From NCBI GenBank assembly GCA_964036045.1, contig OZ038380.1, positions 12,669,629-12,733,628 of the forward strand: DNA of 64,000 bases, given 5' to 3'. The notes under the pieces were generated by a model, which was not told where the DNA came from, did no database searches, and was given only the letters and a program-made list of their open reading frames with translations. This document shows, one piece after another, positions 63,801 to 64,000 of the stretch. Positions within the stretch are counted from its first letter, which is position 1. Every line of letters starts with the position of its first letter. The stretch comes from Eutreptiella sp. 'Long Island Sound 2002' (lineage: Eukaryota > Euglenozoa > Euglenophyceae > Eutreptiales > Eutreptiaceae). The translations under genes were made by a program, and so were the position numbers.

Positions 63801-64000
63801 GCAGGACGGCGCCGAAGTCGCGCAGTTTGGGCTCAAGCTCGCGGGCCTGCCCCGGGACGCCTTCCAGGAAATCCTCATCCCCCCGTCCGGCCGTAACGCC
63901 GTGACCGGCGAGTGGGAGCTGGAGGCCGACGCGGTCCGCATGCTCAAAGTGCTGGTGCGGGCGCAGGGCTTCGGGCGGGACCCGGGCCCGCACCGGGGCT
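23219..64000 (+). CDS. Giant multi-C2-domain protein gene, 21 exons seen, 3' end beyond window
   Basis: The exon model is 23219-23416, 24638-24838, 27545-27754, 28695-28994, 31772-31918, 33665-33858, 35677-36085, 36733-36979, 38965-39222, 40790-40977, 42296-42417, 48446-48767, 50412-50795, 51193-51351, 51524-51645, 53448-53757, 56945-57373, 58739-58909, 59862-59980, 62291-62612 and 63685 to the window edge. It gives about 1,709 residues with GT-AG borders and compatible phases at every junction; the second donor, third acceptor and seventeenth donor are the least certain. The protein is a chain of about eleven C2-like beta-sandwich domains, with no signal peptide or membrane segment in the visible part. 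C2 domains usually bind membranes or proteins. Acidic calcium-ligand positions are mostly absent in the repeated modules. Ferlin or MCTP relationship is possible in fold only. The ATG at 23219 is the first after an in-frame TGA at 23162; an upstream exon cannot be excluded. Confidence 0.85.
23621..24046 (+). repeat. Duplicated intronic segment, copy 1
   Basis: Starts GGAGCCCATCAGGGGCAGAC and ends near GGAATGTCACACAGGGGG. It closely matches 34924-35288 in the same orientation. Relative to copy 2 it has about 60 extra bases at about 23840-23900, where a CAACTATTGGGCGCCGCGGA-like unit is repeated. Confidence 0.9.
24638..24838 (+). CDS. Exon 2: second half of first C2 domain
   Basis: The acceptor is CTCTTCAG. 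It reads HLVLRLLDRNGATELGVVTV, the later C2 strands with an LLDRNG loop, and continues to about 24838. A donor at CAA/GTGGGG keeps phase 0; a GC donor four bases earlier is an alternative that would need a different next exon. Confidence 0.8.
24980..25080 (+). repeat. Dispersed repeat B, copy 2
   Basis: CCGCCAACCCCACGCCCATG followed by GTGTGGAGCAGTGGTGTTGT and CGCCGACACGGTGGGG. It aligns with the copy at 29085-29195. Confidence 0.6.
25302..25430 (+). repeat. Dispersed intronic repeat A, copy 1
   Basis: TTAGAATGACCGTACACCAA, a poly-G/poly-C block, CTCCAGACCAAAGTGACC, then GGAAAACATGAATTTCCCAT and TTTTGGTACACGAA. The same order of blocks recurs at 27900-28020 and 41270-41420. Confidence 0.75.
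27545..27754 (+). CDS. Exon 3: linker and C2-like segment
   Basis: Reads DWVESQPKGVTLTVSANKEQ and FAVHDELRQVLMVKAEEDDL, the second half of a C2-like fold. The acceptor could also be a few bases upstream (GTGCACAG at 27536), but that would change the phase. The donor is GAG/GTGTGC. Confidence 0.75.
27900..28050 (+). repeat. Dispersed intronic repeat A, copy 2
   Basis: Poly-C then CTCCAGACCAAAGTGACCAT, AAATTTACCATTGGGAAAAC and TTTTTGGTACACAAATTTTG. Flanked by poly-C on both sides. Confidence 0.75.
28287..28325. repeat. AAAATGATC hairpin family, copy 1
   Basis: CCTCAAAATGAT and ATCATTTTGAGG form a perfect 12-bp stem around a 15-nt loop containing GCACGACACG. It is the most intact of four copies. 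Confidence 0.85.
28430..28480 (+). repeat. Partial copy of dispersed repeat A
   Basis: Carries TTAGAATGGCCGTACACC followed by a poly-G/poly-C block as in copy 1. The downstream part is replaced by other sequence. Confidence 0.5.
28695..28994 (+). CDS. Exon 4: end of C2-2 and start of C2-3
   Basis: 100 residues. The acceptor is CGGCGCAG. It contains VHVQVTTFWLPLDVTDLAGE, closing one domain, and ALQVSIHQSNAIYSL, opening the next. The donor is CAG/GTACTG, phase 0. Confidence 0.85.
29075..29195 (+). repeat. Dispersed repeat B, copy 3
   Basis: TTCCAGACCCCCAAACCTAC, then GTGTGGAGCAGTAGGTTCTT, CGCCGACACAATGGGG and CTCGTTGGGTGCCTTGGGAG. Confidence 0.6.
29583..29645 (+). other. tRNA-like segment, degenerate
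   Basis: TAGCGGTAGTATATTGCACC resembles a D-arm region, and GATTCGAATCC with a one-mismatch T-stem lies at the expected distance. The acceptor and anticodon stems do not pair well. More likely a tRNA-derived repeat or chance than a working tRNA. Confidence 0.2.
29905..30467 (+). pseudogene. LINE-like C-terminal remnant with RT-associated zinc-binding motif
   Basis: A + frame in the intron between exons 4 and 5 reads LAVRSKHRN, then CTQCRLCGGSSPETARRSWGC. This has the C-x2-C, ET, (H) and C spacing of the zinc-binding segment found at the C terminus of many non-LTR retrotransposon proteins; the usual His is Arg. About 120 further residues follow, with repeated Trp (LWDCAVLEEWWAAIAMPSLW). No RT domain is present upstream, so it is a 5'-truncated copy. 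Assignment rests on motif spacing alone. Confidence 0.4.
31772..31918 (+). CDS. Exon 5: end of C2-3
   Basis: 49 residues. The acceptor is CTTTCCACAG. Contains FRPEGELASSQCTLDVFDAV and TQDPLGFAELDL. The VFDAVTQDPLG loop keeps two Asp and could still bind calcium. The donor is GAG/GTTGGC, phase 0. Confidence 0.85.
33665..33858 (+). CDS. Exon 6: start of C2-4
   Basis: The acceptor is GCCTCCAG. It reads VFELHKTLRSGMATGVKIHV and ends in VAAVDDL plus two bases (phase 2). The donor is CAG/GTGCGT. Confidence 0.9.
34208..34250. repeat. AAAATGATC hairpin family, copy 2 (decayed)
   Basis: TTCAAGATGATCAGTGCGAC through ATCCTTTTGAGGTATG. The stem has several mismatches, but the loop and the GAGGTATG flank match copy 1. 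Confidence 0.65.
34924..35288 (+). repeat. Duplicated intronic segment, copy 2
   Basis: Same orientation and roughly nine-tenths identical by eye to 23621-24046, but lacking the ~60-base internal repeat. It lies in the intron between exons 6 and 7; copy 1 lies in the first intron. Confidence 0.9.
35474..35645. repeat. (CCACTG)n-type hexamer repeat
   Basis: Imperfect CCACTGCCACTGTGAATGC-type units just upstream of exon 7. The opposite-strand version, (GTGGCA)n, occurs at about 37140-37240. Confidence 0.8.
35677..36085 (+). CDS. Exon 7: end of C2-4 and start of C2-5
   Basis: The largest single-piece exon of the 5' half (136 residues). The acceptor is CTCTTTGCAG. Contains GNWGHVWTLPMVSLTRQKIL and FEVWDANSVVKKGKCEATLP, which are typical C2 strands. 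It ends TTRAQ with donor CAG/GTACCT, and a 50-bp (AC)n tract begins eight bases after the exon end. Confidence 0.92.
36093..36142. repeat. (AC)n microsatellite next to a splice donor
   Basis: Pure AC repeat starting immediately after the exon 7 donor site. Confidence 0.95.
36569..36645. repeat. (AC)n microsatellite
   Basis: About 38 AC units, between exons 7 and 8. Confidence 0.95.
36733..36979 (+). CDS. Exon 8: end of C2-5 and linker
   Basis: The acceptor is CGCCTGCAG. It reads NPKYEQKFDIYVADTKMPVQ and LELWPELEEQPAGWCTLALE, then a linker with WRAPKYFGDDSQSLKP. It ends in phase 1 at donor CCG/GTGTGT. Confidence 0.9.
37289..37316. repeat. (TG)n microsatellite
   Basis: About 13 TG units. Confidence 0.85.
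37424..37469. repeat. (TG)n microsatellite
   Basis: About 20 TG units, just upstream of an inverted-repeat element. Confidence 0.95.
37503..37696. mobile_element. Small inverted-repeat (MITE-like) element
   Basis: Left end: poly-C then TTCCAGACCCCCAAAAGTTC at 37503-37537. Right end: GAACTTTTGGGGGTCTGGGG then poly-G at about 37653-37696. The arms match over about 24 bp with one difference, excluding the homopolymers. The internal ~115 bp has no ORF. No target-site duplication could be fixed because both ends run into homopolymer. Confidence 0.75.
37720..37757. repeat. AAAATGATC hairpin family, copy 3
   Basis: CTCAAAATGATC and GATCATTTTGA around a 13-nt loop with ATGACACGCT, preceded by ACATACGTAC. 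Confidence 0.8.
38297..38540. repeat. (ACAAC)n pentanucleotide tract
   Basis: Degenerate at its left end, then about 20 nearly perfect units from about 38444. Same unit as the tract at 14674-14817. Confidence 0.9.
38634..38680. repeat. (AC)n microsatellite
   Basis: GCGC-to-ACAC transition repeat with ACACATACAC interruptions. Confidence 0.8.
38747..38782. repeat. (AC)n microsatellite
   Basis: About 18 AC units. The flank TGAGCATGATTGAATTGATTCCTTGG recurs at about 38901-38927 and, in part, near 36325. Confidence 0.9.
38965..39222 (+). CDS. Exon 9: C2-6-like segment
   Basis: The acceptor is CGTTCTCAG. The first two bases complete a Glu codon with exon 8. It reads GMVRVVATARNFGVRPQLEL and CVEWHEAHTLALNT. 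The strong donor CCG/GTGAGC gives phase 1, matching the acceptor of exon 10. Confidence 0.88.
39640..40095 (+). other. Long open frame inside intron, unlikely to be a gene
   Basis: A 148-codon + frame lies within the intron between exons 9 and 10, with an even longer frame on the - strand over the same bases. Neither shows a recognisable domain. It is recorded because it is the longest unexplained frame in this intron. Confidence 0.15.
40790..40977 (+). CDS. Exon 10: module 1, exon J (C2 start)
   Basis: The acceptor is TCCCCACAG (an upstream CACACAG would be out of phase). A linker, EPADQVQALKLPGRSKVKST, precedes the strand AYQTLRVLLGDAVDSGASAD. It ends EFCLAFKMHQ with donor CAG/GTCAGT, phase 0. 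It corresponds to exons 14 and 18. Confidence 0.88.
41270..41425 (+). repeat. Dispersed intronic repeat A, copy 3
   Basis: TTAGAATAATTAAAAACC, poly-G/poly-C, CCCAGACCAAAGTGACCATC, GGGAAAACACGAAATTTACA and TTTTTGGTACACCAAGTTTT. Confidence 0.8.
41989..42105 (+). repeat. 46-bp tandem repeat, about 2.4 copies
   Basis: The unit GCGGACTGGCTACCTCACCC continues with TGCCGTCTCGGGGGCCCATG. Its TGGCTACCTCACCCCTGCCG core is the reverse complement of part of the 85-bp repeat at 44428-44945. Confidence 0.85.
42296..42417 (+). CDS. Exon 11: module 1, exon K (WNEEFELPL core)
   Basis: The acceptor is CACCCGCAG. It reads VQRNSSCKMRLPEQSWNEEF and ELPLSEGFAEDVLTVVV. The donor CTC/GTATGT is phase 2. It corresponds to exons 15 and 19. 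Confidence 0.92.
42560..43917. repeat. ~53-bp minisatellite array, left block
   Basis: About 20-25 diverged units of the type GAGAGCGCCCGCATGGCGCC followed by TGAGGGCGCACCGCAGATGA, with some non-repeat sequence at about 42615-42780. The right part of the same array resumes at 47088 after the MULE. Confidence 0.92.
43918..43928. repeat. Left target-site duplication of MULE
   Basis: AGAGCGCTTGT, identical to 47088-47098. MULEs commonly make 8-11 bp duplications. Confidence 0.8.
43932..44275. repeat. Left subterminal repeats of the MULE
   Basis: Three units of GCGTAAGTCGC in one orientation, then about seven or eight of GCGAGTTACGCTTTTTTT in the other, separated by T/A runs. Such arrays may be transposase binding sites. 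Confidence 0.85.
44428..44945. repeat. 85-bp tandem repeat, ~6 copies
   Basis: The unit begins TTCTGATTTTGCCCCCCGCT and includes GATACGGCAGGGGTGAGGTA. Starts fall at 44428, 44513, 44598, 44683, 44768, 44853 and 44938 (partial). Copies differ by a few bases. The array ends exactly where transposase-like coding sequence begins. Confidence 0.95.
44946..46484 (+). pseudogene. 5'-truncated MULE transposase with SWIM-type zinc motif
   Basis: Open for about 510 codons, but the frame emerges from the 85-bp repeat with no ATG until about residue 120, so the N-terminal DDE catalytic part is missing. The first residues (WLQCLFHVIRNLTAKLR) resemble the conserved C-terminal side of a MULE catalytic domain. 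A SWIM-like CTCPTYRTYAMC with H268 (C-x-C-x8-C-x6-H) follows, then a Lys/Ser-rich linker and a Cys-rich cluster (PCTCGQCERK, CMHCEGCGFC). SWIM fingers are usual downstream of the MULE DDE domain. The C terminus is acidic and ends in TGA. It could be a late exon of an intact gene if the repeats were intronic, but no upstream exon is seen within the element. Confidence 0.72.
46485..46905. other. 3' non-coding part of the MULE
   Basis: No domain-bearing frame is seen between the transposase stop and the right subterminal repeats. Confidence 0.4.
46912..47082. repeat. Right subterminal repeats of the MULE
   Basis: Five or six CGCGACTTACGCC units separated by A-runs, then one CGAGTTACGC at the edge, mirroring the left end. 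Confidence 0.85.
47088..47098. repeat. Right target-site duplication of MULE
   Basis: AGAGCGCTTGT, identical to 43918-43928. It continues directly into a minisatellite unit (ATGGCGTTGTGAGGGC). Confidence 0.8.
47099..47655. repeat. ~53-bp minisatellite array, right block
   Basis: About 10-11 units of the same family as 42560-43917. Confidence 0.9.
47770..48075. repeat. Imperfect ~100-bp tandem repeat between minisatellite blocks
   Basis: Three copies of a unit with TGGTACACACTGGAGCGGGC and AGAGTCCAATGGCCAAGGGG (copy starts near 47798, 47908 and 47995). Confidence 0.6.
48085..48290. repeat. ~53-bp minisatellite, last four units before exon 12
   Basis: Units with GAGCGCCTGCATGGCACC and CACAGATGACCCGGCGTTC run almost up to the C/T-rich tract preceding the exon 12 acceptor. 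Confidence 0.85.
48446..48767 (+). CDS. Exon 12: module 1, exon L
   Basis: The acceptor is CATCATCAG after a long C/T-rich tract. One base completes the Ser codon begun in exon 11 across a 6-kb intron. It reads YYCLELQLHFLEWDVPSPYP, APVFNLLLTAVRVPYLAGLE and IWVRVLDIVDYTAEKALC. It ends one C2 domain and opens the next. Its length (322) equals that of exon 20. The donor is AAC/GTGTGT. Confidence 0.92.
48838..48898. repeat. (ACAAC/AGCAC)n short tract
   Basis: About ten pentamer units, mixed ACAGC and ACAAC, 70 bases after exon 12. Confidence 0.8.
49228..49936. mobile_element. Inverted-repeat element with internal 297-bp tandem duplication
   Basis: Left end CTA, poly-C, TTTGTAATAGCTACGCC (49228-49261). 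Right end GGCGTAGCTATTACAAA, poly-G, TAG (49904-49936). The interior contains two near-identical 297-bp copies starting at 49253 and 49550, and a third partial copy from 49847. No ORF of note. It is probably a non-autonomous DNA element in the intron between exons 12 and 13. Confidence 0.8.
50412..50795 (+). CDS. Exon 13: module 1, exon M
   Basis: The acceptor is CCCTGCACAG. It starts CGDSQEQTPPKPRSVHVYFN and contains AQFSLKLASLPRGVFQEVLM and ATGERMLDAKSSCMLRLLVK. The donor is CAG/GTTGCT; an in-phase alternative lies 15 bases upstream. Confidence 0.9.
51193..51351 (+). CDS. Exon 14: module 2, exon J
   Basis: The acceptor is GGTGACAG. It reads VSEDSGNDHWDNAGAPDSPL and HTLRVRLEKSTDPTSHKDPD, ending IAVGFWMGE. 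The donor is GAG/GTATGC, phase 0. Confidence 0.9.
51524..51645 (+). CDS. Exon 15: module 2, exon K
   Basis: The acceptor is TTCCACCAG. It reads VRRQSSCKRRQETCVWNEEF and DLPLSESVAREVLTVVV. Donor CA/GTATGC, phase 2, and the same length (122) as exon 11. Confidence 0.92.
52960..52995. repeat. AAAATGATC hairpin family, copy 4
   Basis: ACATACCTCAAAATGATCAG through GATCATTTTGTG; the stem is about 10 bp and the loop is GCGCATCGTGG-like. Confidence 0.8.
53027..53063. repeat. (CCCT)n microsatellite
   Basis: About nine TCCC units. Confidence 0.9.
53448..53757 (+). CDS. Exon 16: module 2, exon L
   Basis: The acceptor is CTCGCCAG. It reads PDKQEDEYYRARVQLQALPW, VPHPDGIVFHLQLTSV and VLWVRILELLDYGAELTF. 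The donor is CAG/GTATGT, phase 0. Confidence 0.92.
53872..53925. repeat. (TTTGGC)n hexamer repeat
   Basis: Eight to nine nearly perfect units in the intron after exon 16. Confidence 0.95.
54485..54655. other. Pair of tRNA-like T-arm strings, possible tRNA-derived repeat
   Basis: GGTTCGAATTCC at about 54530 and GGGTTCGAATCGCC at about 54590 each resemble T-arms, with AATGGTAACGCGGCC and, on the - strand, GGTGGCCGAATGGG resembling D-arm regions. Complete cloverleafs do not fold well by eye. A degenerate SINE-like sequence is the better guess. Confidence 0.2.
54700..56930. other. Long intron stretch between exons 16 and 17, nothing recognised
   Basis: No domain-bearing frame and no repeat of note apart from poly-C/poly-G runs. 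Confidence 0.35.
56945..57373 (+). CDS. Exon 17: module 2, exon M
   Basis: The acceptor is CTCTGACAG. It reads CGEFSETVPSRARTVHMYYN, FGIKPSALPRGSVQELIVPP and LDSVRMLKVMVKAEGFGLDA, then a Pro/Ala linker. The donor ACG/GTATTG is the only phase-0 choice found and is moderate; a stronger GTGAGC at about 57326 would be out of phase with exon 18. Confidence 0.82.
57771..57831. repeat. (AC)n microsatellite
   Basis: About 30 AC units between exons 17 and 18. Confidence 0.95.
58739..58909 (+). CDS. Exon 18: module 3, exon J
   Basis: The acceptor is CTGTGCACAG. It reads VAIDHSAGPTADDMQSDNSS and LKTLIVKLVDNSDPAASKDP, ending CVGFHAQQ. The donor is CAG/GTGAGA, phase 0. Confidence 0.9.
59862..59980 (+). 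CDS. Exon 19: module 3, exon K
   Basis: The acceptor is CTCTGTGCAG. It reads VRRNSSCKKRSEATAWNEEF and ELPLSEQGADELTVVVFHH. One residue shorter than exons 11 and 15. The donor is CG/GTATGC, phase 2. Confidence 0.92.
60590..60740 (+). repeat. Possible diverged copy of dispersed repeat A
   Basis: A poly-G run, then GGGCCAAAGACG, GAAAATTTTC and TTTGTGTACACTC occur in an order reminiscent of repeat A. The match is weak. Confidence 0.3.
62291..62612 (+). CDS. Exon 20: module 3, exon L
   Basis: The acceptor is TGTCCCAG (the next AG, six bases on, would break the phase). It reads PQAHEEEYGRVDIKLDFLPW, PHPDGAVFNLMLTASSAPYL and LYVKVLELMDYTAEMVFC. The donor is AAG/GTGTGG, phase 0. Confidence 0.92.
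62928..63010 (+). repeat. 42-bp duplication
   Basis: CACAATCCACAAATTGAGTGGCCCCTTGAGTTGGG-type unit occurs twice (about 62929 and 62974), each with CCCCTTGAGTTGGG. Confidence 0.7.
63145..63290. repeat. (TTCCAG)n and (CCCAAG)n hexamer repeats
   Basis: GTTCCA/GTTCAA hexamers at about 63150-63205, then AACCCC/AAGCCC hexamers at about 63225-63285, in the last intron of the window. Confidence 0.85.
63685..64000 (+). CDS. Exon 21: module 3, exon M (partial, runs off window)
   Basis: The acceptor is GACGTGCAG. It starts CGDETAETPLRPRVVHQCYN and contains FGLKLAGLPRDAFQEILIPP and ADAVRMLKVLVRAQGFG. The frame is open at the last base, so the gene continues. Confidence 0.9.

Overview
This is eukaryotic nuclear DNA, most likely from an alga or other protist. 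Coding sequence is sparse and split by GT-AG introns. There are no bacterial operons. Retrotransposons, a Mutator-like element, minisatellites, (AC)n and (ACAAC)n tracts and long poly-C/poly-G runs fill most of the window. Species cannot be named from sequence alone. A Penelope-like element with an N-terminal endonuclease and a CxC motif fits groups known from green algae, some other protists and invertebrates, so a green alga is possible but unproven. Stop usage is consistent with the standard code.

1-6.8 kb: a Penelope-like retroelement. ORF1 (641 aa, zinc knuckle plus coiled coil) and ORF2 (1465 aa, GIY-YIG endonuclease, CxC motif, reverse transcriptase) lie in one reading frame and are separated by a single in-frame TAG.

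6.8-16.6 kb: a graveyard of decayed coding fragments (coiled-coil protein, PHD-finger protein, unknown ORFs) mixed with hairpins and short repeats. It includes a 27-bp inverted/direct repeat cluster at 10.5 kb. A 303-aa ORF at 13.6 kb is bracketed by complementary pentanucleotide tracts and ~100-bp direct repeats.

16.65-17.65 kb: an intact single-exon gene for an ARB2/FAM172-type alpha/beta-hydrolase-fold protein.

17.65-23.2 kb: no gene recognised; a (CA)n tract and a nested C-rich repeat array with palindromic ends.

23.2-64.0 kb (runs off the window): one very large gene. I reconstruct 21 exons (about 1,709 codons in 40.8 kb) on the + strand, with compatible reading phase at all 20 junctions. 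It encodes a protein made of roughly eleven C2-like beta-sandwich domains. The last twelve exons are three tandem copies of a four-exon, two-C2 module with the same intron phases in each. Its introns hold nearly all the repeats: an expanded ~53-bp minisatellite interrupted by a MULE with an 11-bp target-site duplication, a hairpin family (4 copies), inverted-repeat elements ending in poly-C/poly-G, a duplicated ~370-bp segment, a LINE-like remnant and many microsatellites. The gene is the main candidate for an undescribed system; its function is unknown beyond the C2 fold, which commonly mediates membrane or protein binding.
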